Positions 15,060 to 21,820 of a DNA stretch of 21,820 nt are shown one piece after another. The first letter of the stretch is position 1. Each line of letters starts with the position of its first letter. The position numbers and the translations under genes are program-made. A model generated the notes under the pieces. It made no database searches, was not told the origin of the DNA, and saw only the letters and a program-made list of their open reading frames with translations. Origin of the DNA: a virus. Location: positions 1 through 21,820 of IMG/VR virus record IMGVR_UViG_3300025151_008576. One strand, given 5' to 3'.

Positions 15060-15502
15060 CTGTAAATGTTTTTTTCTGCTCGCATATTAGCAGACAGTTG
15101 AACGAGCAGATCCTTCTTCTGTCCTAAAGATTGAACTAAGCTCCTAAGCATATTATACTTCAAAGTTAATTCATTGACCTTCAACGCCAGTAGGCGATAA
15201 CCGTCCTGTGAGAGAACGTAATCATCAAGGTCTTTTGCCGTAGGCTTTTTAGCGAACCCTGCACTCTCTTGGGTTCTCTCTTTCCTGGTCTGGGCCGTAT
15301 AAATAGTTAGCTCTAAGTTAGCGTCATCCAATTTTCTTTTACCCAGATCCTGCATGGCTGAATAGTAAGAGTAATGGCTGGCATGTCTAGAAAGCTCAAC
15401 ATCCATATTTGTTCGGTCAATCTTAGTTATGTTGTCACAGATCTGGTTATATGTATCCATATCTAGGTTGTCAACAATCTCATTGATGTCTAATTTAGGC
15501 AT
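15056..15502 (-). CDS. uvsY: UvsY-like recombination mediator candidate
   Basis: The 148-residue protein is largely helical and charged. Its central and C-terminal parts (VELSRHASHYSYYSAMQDL, KKPTAKDLDDYVL, then LKYNMLRSLVQSLGQKKDLL and VQLSANMR) follow the pattern of small phage proteins placed beside ssDNA-binding and recombinase genes, and of T4 UvsY (137 residues). UvsY loads UvsX recombinase on gp32-coated ssDNA. The neighbour here is gp32, which supports the role, but sequence similarity to T4 UvsY is not obvious by eye. The start ATG has AAGGA six bases upstream and overlaps the previous gene by 13 bases. Confidence is high for a real gene and low to moderate for UvsY function. Confidence 0.6.
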   Translation of the reverse strand: MPKLDINEIVDNLDMDTYNQICDNITKIDRTNMDVELSRHASHYSYYSAMQDLGKRKLDDANLELTIYTAQTRKERTQESAGFAKKPTAKDLDDYVLSQDGYRLLALKVNELTLKYNMLRSLVQSLGQKKDLLVQLSANMRAEKNIYS

Positions 15503-15876
15503 AATAATTCCTTAGCTAGTTCTGGGTTCAATCGAGCAAACATCATTATTGCTCGGGATACTGTTATAGTCACACGTTCGTTAGAAGCATACACATATTC
15601 TTCATCTTCTCCCTCACCTTCGCCTCCCATGCCGCAAAGCTCTAAATAACCGTGACAAATCTCATGAAAAAGAGTTTCCCTCGCAGGGGCATCGTCAATC
15701 TTCTCCTCTAGGTGAATTTCATAGGTATCAAAATCGCAAGTTCCCCAGCAGTTCTGAGAACCTGACTTTAGACCTTTCTTGAATACAATTTTAAAATTAG
15801 CCCACCCAACATCAACTGTTTGAAATTTAGGGTTAGCTTTTATTATATCGTAAATATGATCACTCTGTTGTTTCAT
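15490..15876 (-). CDS. Small HExxH zinc metallopeptidase-like protein
   Basis: The 128-residue protein contains ETLFHEICHGYLEL (67-80), an HExxH zincin motif with His71, Glu72 and His75. Glu100 in ASNERV, about 25 residues on, may be the third ligand. An upstream extended strand (YEIHLEEKI) matches the edge strand of minimal zincins (SprT-like and ImmA/IrrE-like folds). Such small phage proteins are common beside replication genes and usually have no assigned substrate. A highly acidic GEGEGEDEE insert (86-93) follows the motif. A GGAGG nine bases before the ATG supports this start; the gene overlaps the helicase by 17 bases. Activity is not proven by the motif. Confidence 0.8.
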   Translation of the reverse strand: MKQQSDHIYDIIKANPKFQTVDVGWANFKIVFKKGLKSGSQNCWGTCDFDTYEIHLEEKIDDAPARETLFHEICHGYLELCGMGGEGEGEDEEYVYASNERVTITVSRAIMMFARLNPELAKELLCLN

Positions 15877-17158
15877 AAGGGTCTGCCTCCGTCAAGCTTA
15901 AGGTATTATAGTCTACAGAAACAGGAACCACAAACCTCTGCTTACCATTTCTTGATTTCATAACATAACAACGCATCTGACCATCATCAAACTCCTCTTC
16001 GGTTTGATTTAAGGATATTGCATAATCACACGTTCGGATCTTTCCGTAAGCATCAGCCAACTCTGAGTCCGTAATTAATTTAACAGACCTCCCTTGCCTA
16101 TTGGTTTGCGTAGCAGTCCACAACAGGACATCACACTCAACAGCAATCCCTCTAAGCTCTTCGGAGATCCTTTGCTGCGCTTGGTACTCGGCAAGACCAT
16201 CACGGGTTGGACGAAGCAACTCTAGGTAATCAATCAGGATAACATCAGGCTTAAAATCCTCATAGTTTTGAAGTTGGACGAGGAGAGAGCGAATATCATT
16301 AATATTTGCTAACCCTGTCGGAAACTCTTTAATCATAAGTTGTGCATTGGGGAACTTATCACCAAAAAGCTGCAACCTCTTCTGAAGAAGAGAAAAACTA
16401 TCCTTCAGTTTCTTTTGTGGGATCAGAGTCATAACTGAATCGAATCGAGCGGCAATGCGATCTTCACTCATCTCCAAACTGATATAAAGAACCTTCTTAT
16501 TGTTCATCATAGCCTGAACGCCTTGATTAACCAAGTAAACAGACTTCCCAACTCCAGGAGGAGCAACCACCATAGCAAGTTCTTTGTTTCCTAAGCCTCC
16601 CTCTAGCTCTTTAGAGAGAGTGTCAAAGACAGTAGGGTGTCTGTTGCCTGTGTTGTCTTTTAGGCTACGCTCAAACCTAGCAAGGAGGTCGTTAAAATAC
16701 GTCTGCCCTAGATCAACATTTCTATTTATACATAATGCATCACGCACTAGGGTCTCAATCTCGCCCATCCTATCATCCTTTAGAAGGCTGATGCTATTGG
16801 TGATTGCATCCCGCATAGCTGCTTTTTGTGCAAACTTCTCGATTTGATCTAGAAAGAAATCAGTATGTCCAATACATGAAGCGTCCATAGAGTTAACTCT
16901 ATAAAGCTCATCATCATAATCAGAGAGATTCTCTTTGGGTGTTTTATATTCCTTAATACACTCCATCAAGTGAAGGTCTTTAGGGATATCCATGTACTCC
17001 TCGTAATAGCTTTTGATAGCTCGGAACAAGTTTGAGTGTACTGGAAACTCAAAGTATTCAGGCTGGACTAAGGAGCTAATCTGAAGATAAAAATCTCTAC
17101 TGTATTTAGCGAGGAAAATAATCCCCCTCTGAATATCATCACTAAAATCGTATTTCAT
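15860..17158 (-). CDS. 41: Replicative DNA helicase, gp41/DnaB type
   Basis: The 432-residue protein has a helical N-terminal domain (about 1-150) and a RecA-like C-terminal domain. Visible are GGLGNKELAMVVAPPGVGKS (187-206) with Walker A at 199-206, VLYISLEMSEDRIAARF (223-239) with catalytic Glu229, Walker B VILIDYLELL (306-315), the sensor TATQTNRQG (348-356) and KSRNGKQRF (401-409) with the likely arginine finger. Length is near T4 gp41 (475). It should form a hexamer that unwinds the lagging-strand template 5' to 3' with a primase partner, which is not in this window. The start overlaps the zinc-ribbon stop as TAATG. Confidence 0.92.
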   Translation of the reverse strand: MKYDFSDDIQRGIIFLAKYSRDFYLQISSLVQPEYFEFPVHSNLFRAIKSYYEEYMDIPKDLHLMECIKEYKTPKENLSDYDDELYRVNSMDASCIGHTDFFLDQIEKFAQKAAMRDAITNSISLLKDDRMGEIETLVRDALCINRNVDLGQTYFNDLLARFERSLKDNTGNRHPTVFDTLSKELEGGLGNKELAMVVAPPGVGKSVYLVNQGVQAMMNNKKVLYISLEMSEDRIAARFDSVMTLIPQKKLKDSFSLLQKRLQLFGDKFPNAQLMIKEFPTGLANINDIRSLLVQLQNYEDFKPDVILIDYLELLRPTRDGLAEYQAQQRISEELRGIAVECDVLLWTATQTNRQGRSVKLITDSELADAYGKIRTCDYAISLNQTEEEFDDGQMRCYVMKSRNGKQRFVVPVSVDYNTLSLTEADPYETTE

Positions 17159-17607
17159 TATTGTGGCTTGTTGAAGTCTAACTTTGCTGGGTTCTTACCC
17201 TGTCCATCATAGACTGCCAATGTCATTTGTCGCGCTTTTTCCACTGCTTTTCCTTTCTCTTCCACGCTCCTACGTTTGATAGCGCCTTTCTCTGCCCACT
17301 CGTCATACTTAGGGGTAACTTTGGAGTAGTGTGTCCACCCAGTATTGATAGCCCTCTTGGATGCAGCTTCGGCTTCTCGGTAGAACTCATGAGCGGAGTC
17401 TTTATCTAGCCCCTTTTCTTGATATTTTTTTGCCCTAGATCTGTTGCTATGACAATCACCCTTCATCTTGAAGGTGGTGACTGAGGACCAGTTCCTCTCT
17501 CTTAATTCCCCACACTCAGGGCATTCTGTTTTCTTAGGAGCTTCTCCCAAGGGGTGTTCCTGCTCCCAAATAGCCTCGCACTCATGACAAATCCAATCGT
17601 AATACAT
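17158..17607 (-). CDS. FmdB-like zinc-ribbon protein
   Basis: From the ATG at 17607 the product is 149 residues. It starts [20 protein letters not shown] and continues with CPECGELRERNW, giving two CxxC knuckles in the first 40 residues, the FmdB/CxxC-CxxC zinc-ribbon layout. The rest is charged and helical (AHEFYREAEAASKRAI, VEEKGKAVEKARQ) and looks like a nucleic-acid or protein-binding extension. Start choice: the ATG overlaps the ferredoxin stop as TGATG and has AGAGGAG upstream; a longer frame starting at 17649 would run back into the ferredoxin gene. It lies just ahead of the helicase, so a role in replication or late transcription is possible. Function is not known. Confidence 0.75.
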   Translation of the reverse strand: MYYDWICHECEAIWEQEHPLGEAPKKTECPECGELRERNWSSVTTFKMKGDCHSNRSRAKKYQEKGLDKDSAHEFYREAEAASKRAINTGWTHYSKVTPKYDEWAEKGAIKRRSVEEKGKAVEKARQMTLAVYDGQGKNPAKLDFNKPQ

Positions 17608-17861
17608 CAACCATGCTCCTCTGTTAAAGCAGCATTTATTTCTAGCCACTTCTCCTCTGCTTCATCATCAATTCGAATTGCATCTACAGGACACTCAGGC
17701 TCACACGCACCACAATCAATACACTCATCAGCATGGATGAACATGGGAAGGTTTGCGAACTCTTCTTTAGGGTCTGTTTCGTAGATACAATCAACAGGAC
17801 ACACCTCTACGCAAGCAGTATCCTTTACACCCACACAGGGCTCTTGAATTACATATGTCAT
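17607..17861 (-). CDS. Ferredoxin, [3Fe-4S][4Fe-4S] (FdxA-like) type
   Basis: The 84-residue protein has Cys9, Cys17, Cys21 and Cys25 in [19 protein letters not shown] and Cys47, Cys50, Cys53 and Cys57 in [12 protein letters not shown]. Compared with Azotobacter ferredoxin I, the position of Cys11 is Val12, so a 3Fe cluster (Cys9, Cys17, Cys57) and a 4Fe cluster (Cys21, Cys47, Cys50, Cys53) are expected, as in that protein. It is a soluble low-potential electron carrier. The ATG at 17861 overlaps the upstream stop as ATGA and has GGAAAG in front; a longer in-frame extension to 18026 has no conserved sequence. Possible partners include the radical SAM enzyme encoded in this window or host redox enzymes. 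Confidence 0.9.
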   Translation of the reverse strand: MTYVIQEPCVGVKDTACVEVCPVDCIYETDPKEEFANLPMFIHADECIDCGACEPECPVDAIRIDDEAEEKWLEINAALTEEHG

Positions 17862-18301
17862 ACTCTTTCCTTCCATCGGACCAAGATCTCTTTCTTGTTT
17901 CCGTTCTTCATTAAGGCTATCACAGCATGAGTCTGGTCCCAAGGAGCTTTGCTCACATGAGATATATTCTTCCAGATACTGTCTACCTTGGCTACGCGCA
18001 TTTGTTTTACACACGCTCTCTTGCACCTGCTCTGTGCTTCAGAGATTAGTTGGGCTCCTTTAGGGCTGTCTCTCTTGATTCCCTCTTTCTTCATCTTCTT
18101 CATCTCTGGAGTACTATCCATCAACTGCTGCCAGTTTACTACTCCAGGTTGTGTTACCATCCTAGGCTCTTTCACTCCACAGATATTATCTGCTGGTGTT
18201 GCTACCCAACCTGAATCTAATTCACTAACCATGAAGGTGTTGTGAATGAGGGGAGGAAAGCATCCCAAGCTGAGTCCTAATGCTAATACTAACCTAACCA
18301 T
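17858..18301 (-). CDS. Small exported protein of unknown function
   Basis: From the ATG at 18301 the product is 147 residues and begins [20 protein letters not shown], a plausible signal peptide. Cys13 follows SLG rather than a standard lipobox, so lipid attachment is doubtful. The mature part is basic, with [19 protein letters not shown], a helical [17 protein letters not shown] and [11 protein letters not shown]; the cysteines could pair if exported. I do not recognise a family. Start choice: an AGGA lies about eight bases before this ATG, and the longer frame from 18343 would place a polar stretch before the signal peptide. It overlaps the small membrane gene by 13 bases and the ferredoxin start by four. 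It may act in the envelope, but no role is claimed. Confidence 0.72.
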   Translation of the reverse strand: MVRLVLALGLSLGCFPPLIHNTFMVSELDSGWVATPADNICGVKEPRMVTQPGVVNWQQLMDSTPEMKKMKKEGIKRDSPKGAQLISEAQSRCKRACVKQMRVAKVDSIWKNISHVSKAPWDQTHAVIALMKNGNKKEILVRWKERV

Positions 18302-18393
18302 TCTGTTATTCCTAATAAAAGTACAAACCCGAAAATCATCCATGCAATGGCTTCGATAATAACTACCGCTGTTACTGCATCACGCTGTCCCAT
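18289..18393 (-). CDS. 34-residue single-pass membrane protein
   Basis: A short frame directly after nrdJ encodes MGQRDAVTAVVIIEAIAWMI followed by [14 protein letters not shown]. About 22 consecutive nonpolar residues form one transmembrane helix after a short charged N-terminus. Its ATG overlaps the nrdJ stop as TAATG, and a GGAGGAG lies seven bases upstream, one of the best ribosome sites in the window. It overlaps the next gene by 13 bases. These signs make it a likely real gene although it is very short. It could be a holin-like, regulatory or membrane-anchoring peptide; nothing in the sequence decides. Confidence 0.68.
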   Translation of the reverse strand: MGQRDAVTAVVIIEAIAWMIFGFVLLLGITEWLG

Positions 18394-20324
18394 TAGCACT
18401 CTCCTCCAGCTAAGGAGCAAGCATCACCAGCTTGAACGGAAGCTAACTTATCTTCTTGGCCCCCCATATACTTTTGAATGTTATCGGGAGTGAACTCTAT
18501 TGCTTGAAGAGGCTCTCCTTCCTTTGCTCCTGCTCGATATACGGTAAGACCTTTAAGATAGGGCGCGTAATCCAGCGCAGCCTGAGAAAACTCCTCAGGA
18601 GTCGCTTCAGAGGGGAGGTTGATGGTTTTTGAGATACATGAATCCATGTACTTTTGGACCGTAGCTTGTACCTTAATGTGGTCTTCGGGGGCCACATCAT
18701 AGGCTCCGACAAAAGGTTCCAACGATTTCTTTGTATCGTAATACTCTTGGAATAACGGATCGACAACTAATTGCTCCTTCCAGATATTATTGCTGCGCCA
18801 CCTGCGATTATACATAGCAGCGAAGATAGGCTCAATCCCACTCGATACTCCGTGGAGCATTGATATAGTACCACAAGGAGGAATTGTAAGCATAACAGCA
18901 TTTCTAATGCCGTGCCTCTTAATAAGCATCCTAATCCTCGCTGGGAGGGTTTTTGCGTACTCTTCATTTAAATATTTTTTGTAATCGAATTCTGGGAAAG
19001 GTTTCTTGTCCCTTGCGAGATAAATCGACATTTTATACGACTCATCCCGTATGGTAGAAAAGAGTCGGTCTAAAAACTCTAGGCACTTTTCACTACCGTA
19101 CTTTATCCCCAGTTTAATAAGCATATAATGCAGACCTGTTACGCCCAATCCAATGCGACGAGATCTCTCGCCAACTAATTTACATTCCTCAGTGGGAAAG
19201 GTGTTTACCGTAAGAACATTGTCGAGAAATCTAATCCCTGTTCTCACAGTACGAGCCAACCTCTTCCAGTCTAGATCGCTGCCATCATCAAGCACCATGT
19301 TGCTGAGATTGACATTCCCTAAACAACAATTACCATAAGAGGGAAGAGAAATCTCACCACAAGGATTGGTTGAATCAAGGCTTTCAAAGTACGAAACATT
19401 AGTATAGCTGTTCGCAAGATCAATGTTATAGATTCCAGGGTCGCCAGATTCTACAGAGTTCTTCCAAATTAGATCCCAAAGCTCTCTCGCTTTTATATCT
19501 CTCTGTCCTACAAACTCAAAGGTGTCAGTCCATGTCTTCTTATGAAAAGCATTAGCTCGCCTAAGGACATCTTCTTCGTCTAAACCAATAACTCGAATAA
19601 CCTCGCCACCAGATCCTGTAATACCCTCAGAGCCACTATCGCCCTTCCAATGTCTAACTAGCTCGTATGAATGATATTCCTTATTATTAAAGGTGAAGTA
19701 CCAATCTTCATCTAGCTCAACTGCCTCTAGAAAGCGGTTGGTGATAGCAACGGAGATATTAAAATTATTTAGCTGCCCTTGATCTAGCTTAACACTTAGG
19801 AAATCCAGGAGGTCTGGATGTGTTACGTTTAGAATACCCATAAGGGCTGTTCGTCGGTTTTTACCTGCGCGAACATGCTCACCCACTTCATTGATCATCT
19901 TTAGGACAGAAACAGATCCAGGTGCAGAGTTACGAACACTACCAATGTCATCACCTTGAGGTCTTAGTTTTGATACGTTAAAACCTACTCCACCACCCGC
20001 GCAAGAGATTCTGTACATATCTTGAACAGTCTTACCGATGGAATCAACAGTATCTTCTGGAATAATAACATAGCAGTTAAGAAGATTATGATTCCCACGG
20101 TTACGGCCAGCACCAAAGATAATTCTACCCCCTGGGATAAGGTCTCCCGAACCCACTGAATCATAGAATAATTTCTCAACTTTCTCTTTGTCTTCATCTT
20201 TTTCCGCAGAGGCTATTACTTTTGATATGGCTTTTGCTCTTTCAGCCCACTTAGTTTCTCCAGGATATGCATACCTTGTTTCGAAAATTTCTTGTCCTAA
20301 CTCGTTTAAATTTGCTAACGCCAT
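18393..20324 (-). CDS. nrdJ: Class II (adenosylcobalamin-dependent) ribonucleotide reductase
   Basis: The 643-residue protein shows NLLNCYVI with Cys84, CAGGGVGFNVSKLRP, and the active site STNPCGEISLPSYGNCCLGN. The last carries Asn320, Cys322 (thiyl-radical cysteine), Glu324 and Cys333. Cys84 and Cys333 are the likely substrate-reducing pair. Further on are PPCGTISMLHGVSSGIEPIF (482-501), CISKTINLP (563-571) and a C-terminal CSLAGGEC tail that passes electrons from thioredoxin. No NrdB gene follows, and the motif set matches B12-dependent NrdJ rather than NrdA. It makes deoxynucleotides for phage replication. Odd points are Cys in PPCGTIS where PTGTIS is usual, and an extra segment of about 35 residues (about 226-262). 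It overlaps gp46 by 10 bases; the nearest Shine-Dalgarno (AAAGGAA) is rather far. Confidence 0.92.
   Translation of the reverse strand: MALANLNELGQEIFETRYAYPGETKWAERAKAISKVIASAEKDEDKEKVEKLFYDSVGSGDLIPGGRIIFGAGRNRGNHNLLNCYVIIPEDTVDSIGKTVQDMYRISCAGGGVGFNVSKLRPQGDDIGSVRNSAPGSVSVLKMINEVGEHVRAGKNRRTALMGILNVTHPDLLDFLSVKLDQGQLNNFNISVAITNRFLEAVELDEDWYFTFNNKEYHSYELVRHWKGDSGSEGITGSGGEVIRVIGLDEEDVLRRANAFHKKTWTDTFEFVGQRDIKARELWDLIWKNSVESGDPGIYNIDLANSYTNVSYFESLDSTNPCGEISLPSYGNCCLGNVNLSNMVLDDGSDLDWKRLARTVRTGIRFLDNVLTVNTFPTEECKLVGERSRRIGLGVTGLHYMLIKLGIKYGSEKCLEFLDRLFSTIRDESYKMSIYLARDKKPFPEFDYKKYLNEEYAKTLPARIRMLIKRHGIRNAVMLTIPPCGTISMLHGVSSGIEPIFAAMYNRRWRSNNIWKEQLVVDPLFQEYYDTKKSLEPFVGAYDVAPEDHIKVQATVQKYMDSCISKTINLPSEATPEEFSQAALDYAPYLKGLTVYRAGAKEGEPLQAIEFTPDNIQKYMGGQEDKLASVQAGDACSLAGGEC
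18401..18407 (-). promoter_or_regulatory. Shine-Dalgarno inside the 3' end of nrdJ
   Basis: GGAGGAG on the minus strand lies seven bases before the ATG of the 34-residue membrane protein. The same bases encode the Gly-Gly-Glu of the CSLAGGEC tail of NrdJ, so one stretch serves both a catalytic tail and a ribosome site. Confidence 0.7.
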
Positions 20325-21820
20325 TTTGATATTTTTGAGGTTCCTTTGGATTTAATTATAGACAGCCGTGGGGCTGAATGAAGTAATGTTTTTAAGTATT
20401 TATTATGTGTTATGATAAAAATTAACTTGTCTTTCTTAATCTCTTGCAGAAGAGAAAATAAACCATTGATTCCCTCCTCGTCTAAATTCTCAGCAATTTC
20501 GTCTAAGAAAAGAATGTTTGATTGATTCTTGTCGGTTAGCAATAGTAAATCTTTTAGTGCCATCATTACCGCTAAGTTAATCTTTCTTTTTTCGCCACCC
20601 GATAAGGATATATACTGAATAACGTGATCATCAGTTACTACTTTTTCGTTTAATTCTTCATCAAAATATAAATTATACTTAGAATCTGTTAAGAATGAAG
20701 TGTAGTAGTTGACACGGTTGTTTAGATAGTCTAAGATGTTCTTAATAATAAACTTAATTATTCCTTGTTGAGAGAACGCTTTCTCCCAAAATCTCATCAC
20801 TTCGTAATCTAATTTGTTTTCAGCCTTAACCTCAGCCCTACATTTAATTTTATCCCTGTAAGAATCAATTAAGGTCTCATAGTTAGTCTCGTCCCTACAC
20901 AGTTCTCGATAGGCTAATACTTTAGAAAACTCTTTAGAAGATATTGGAATGTCTACTTTCTGAGAGACTAAGGATTCTTCTGAGTTTAATAATATAACTT
21001 TCTCCTTTTCCAAAGTGGCAATCTCAGATTGAATAAAGGCAACATTCACAGTCTCCTCTACTGGCTGACCACACTTATCACAAACTCCCTTGGTGGGTGT
21101 ATTTAAGCGTTCCTTATTCTTTTTTATCTGTGAGTCTATTGAGTCGAGGTCTTTAGAGATATTAATAAGCTCCCAGCATCTGGATGACTCAGCCTCTTCG
21201 GCATCTAAGATGTCTTCTAACGATAAGGTCAGCACATTTTCGTCGTACTCTGAGAAATGCTCTTTAGCTTTTTTTAGTTTTTCAATCTTACCCGTAAACT
21301 CGGATATCATGCGGGTGTGTTCGTCCATCAAAGAGTCTTGCTCCTTCATGGTTTGGTAGAACCCTGCTTTATGATTTTTAATTCTATCCCGCATAGAGAA
21401 GATATCATCTAAGTCCAAGAAAGTCTTTATGATATTCCTCTTGTCTTCCGCATTGCAGTCTAAAAAGTTAGTATGGTTTTCTTGACCGAAGAACATAGAG
21501 GACAAAAGAACCTTATAATTTATCTTTAAAATCTCATCAATATACTCCTGCGTCTTTGCTATGCTTTCTTTTGTTTTCTCCTCTTGGTCAATAAAAAGCT
21601 GTAATTTGCTAGGCTTTTTCTGACGTACAATCCTAACACCATTATCTAACAGTAACTCTACAGAGCACTTCTTTTTATGTTTTACATGTACGATGGAGTC
21701 TTCAGTGCTTTTCCTGATGGTCTTTCCCGTCAGACCGAAATAAATAGCCTCAATAAAGGCGCTTTTGCCAGCACCATTCGAACCACCTGCGTCTTTGTTC
21801 TGCCCTTTAACAAGAACTAA
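20315..21820 (-). CDS. 46: gp46-type recombination endonuclease subunit (SbcC/Rad50 family), 5' end outside window
   Basis: The open frame continues without a start to the window edge, giving 502 codons; the reading at 21505 is an internal TTG, not a start. Near the edge is KDAGGSNGAGKSAFIEAIYF, with Walker A at about 21784-21761. The rest follows the SMC-like plan: MFFGQE (Q-loop area), coiled-coil arms, a zinc hook CDKC (21071-21082), the ABC signature LSGGEKRKINLAV, Walker B NILFLDEIAENLDEEG and the H-loop FIITHNKYL. With gp47 (expected just upstream) it resects DNA ends for recombination-dependent replication. T4 gp46 is 560 residues; this one should be about 520-530, with short coiled coils. 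Confidence 0.92.
   Translation of the reverse strand, partial: LVLVKGQNKDAGGSNGAGKSAFIEAIYFGLTGKTIRKSTEDSIVHVKHKKKCSVELLLDNGVRIVRQKKPSKLQLFIDQEEKTKESIAKTQEYIDEILKINYKVLLSSMFFGQENHTNFLDCNAEDKRNIIKTFLDLDDIFSMRDRIKNHKAGFYQTMKEQDSLMDEHTRMISEFTGKIEKLKKAKEHFSEYDENVLTLSLEDILDAEEAESSRCWELINISKDLDSIDSQIKKNKERLNTPTKGVCDKCGQPVEETVNVAFIQSEIATLEKEKVILLNSEESLVSQKVDIPISSKEFSKVLAYRELCRDETNYETLIDSYRDKIKCRAEVKAENKLDYEVMRFWEKAFSQQGIIKFIIKNILDYLNNRVNYYTSFLTDSKYNLYFDEELNEKVVTDDHVIQYISLSGGEKRKINLAVMMALKDLLLLTDKNQSNILFLDEIAENLDEEGINGLFSLLQEIKKDKLIFIITHNKYLKTLLHSAPRLSIIKSKGTSKISKWR

Noticed and set aside
17608-17649. Longer start of the zinc-ribbon protein
   Set aside because: It overlaps the ferredoxin C-terminus. 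The ATG at 17607 overlaps the ferredoxin stop as TGATG and gives the typical FmdB-like N-terminus.
17862-18026. N-terminal extension of the ferredoxin frame (55 extra residues)
   Set aside because: The extension has no conserved sequence and lies inside the exported-protein gene. The ATG at 17861 has an ATGA overlap and a ribosome site, and matches the normal ferredoxin N-terminus.
18302-18343. Longer start of the exported protein
   Set aside because: It would put 14 polar residues ahead of a good signal peptide. The ATG at 18301 has an AGGA at proper spacing.
19530-19660. Possible intein or intein scar in the ribonucleotide reductase
   Set aside because: The extra segment is only about 35 residues, with no N-terminal Cys/Ser block or C-terminal His-Asn. 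It looks like a family insertion.
21503-21505. Apparent start of gp46 at this position
   Set aside because: The codon is TTG inside a frame that continues upstream to the window edge and contains Walker A, so it is internal.

Overview
The window looks like part of a tailed-phage genome with a T4-type replication and recombination core. Every gene I can support lies on the minus strand, so the genes read from high to low coordinates. Almost all junctions are 1-4 base stop/start overlaps (ATGA, TGATG, TAATG) or slightly longer overlaps. The phage assignment rests on the gene set: a gp46-type recombination nuclease subunit, a gp41/DnaB-type helicase, a UvsY-like protein and a gp32-type ssDNA-binding protein. 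No structural gene, integrase, tRNA or host chromosomal marker is seen. The A+T-rich sequence and AMG-like gene content are compatible with an aquatic phage, but the host cannot be named from this sequence.

Region A (21820 down to about 13800) is the DNA metabolism operon. It holds gp46 (5' end outside the window), a B12-dependent class II ribonucleotide reductase, a 34-residue membrane protein not obvious in ordinary ORF calls, a small exported protein, a 7Fe-type ferredoxin, an FmdB-like zinc-ribbon protein, the replicative helicase, an HExxH metallopeptidase-like protein, a UvsY-like protein, gp32 and a predicted lipoprotein. It ends in a very clear rho-independent terminator at 13804-13837.

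Region B (13797 down to 1) is a carbohydrate island of about 19 genes that leaves the window at position 1. It starts with five transferases: a GT4-like, two GT2-like, a sulfotransferase and a GT25. Two fucosyltransferase-type genes follow, a GT11 and a GT10 fused to an FkbM methyltransferase. Next comes a DUF115-like protein that may be the nonulosonate transferase. Then there is a nonulosonic-acid (sialic-acid-like) block of NeuA, a radical SAM/SPASM enzyme, a KdsC-like phosphatase, NeuB and an ATP-grasp enzyme. The island finishes with a DUF218-like protein, a PIG-L deacetylase, a cupin, a methyltransferase, a compact DegT-type protein and the beginning of gmd (GDP-mannose 4,6-dehydratase).

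Read together, Region B looks able to activate a nonulosonate with CMP, to begin GDP-fucose synthesis, and to build and decorate (methylate, sulfate, deacetylate, possibly re-acylate) a glycan. No flippase, polymerase or ligase is visible, nor any enzyme making the six-carbon precursor of the nonulosonate. The product could decorate the virion, remodel the host surface or depend on host enzymes; the sequence does not decide between these. This island is the strongest candidate for an undescribed system here.
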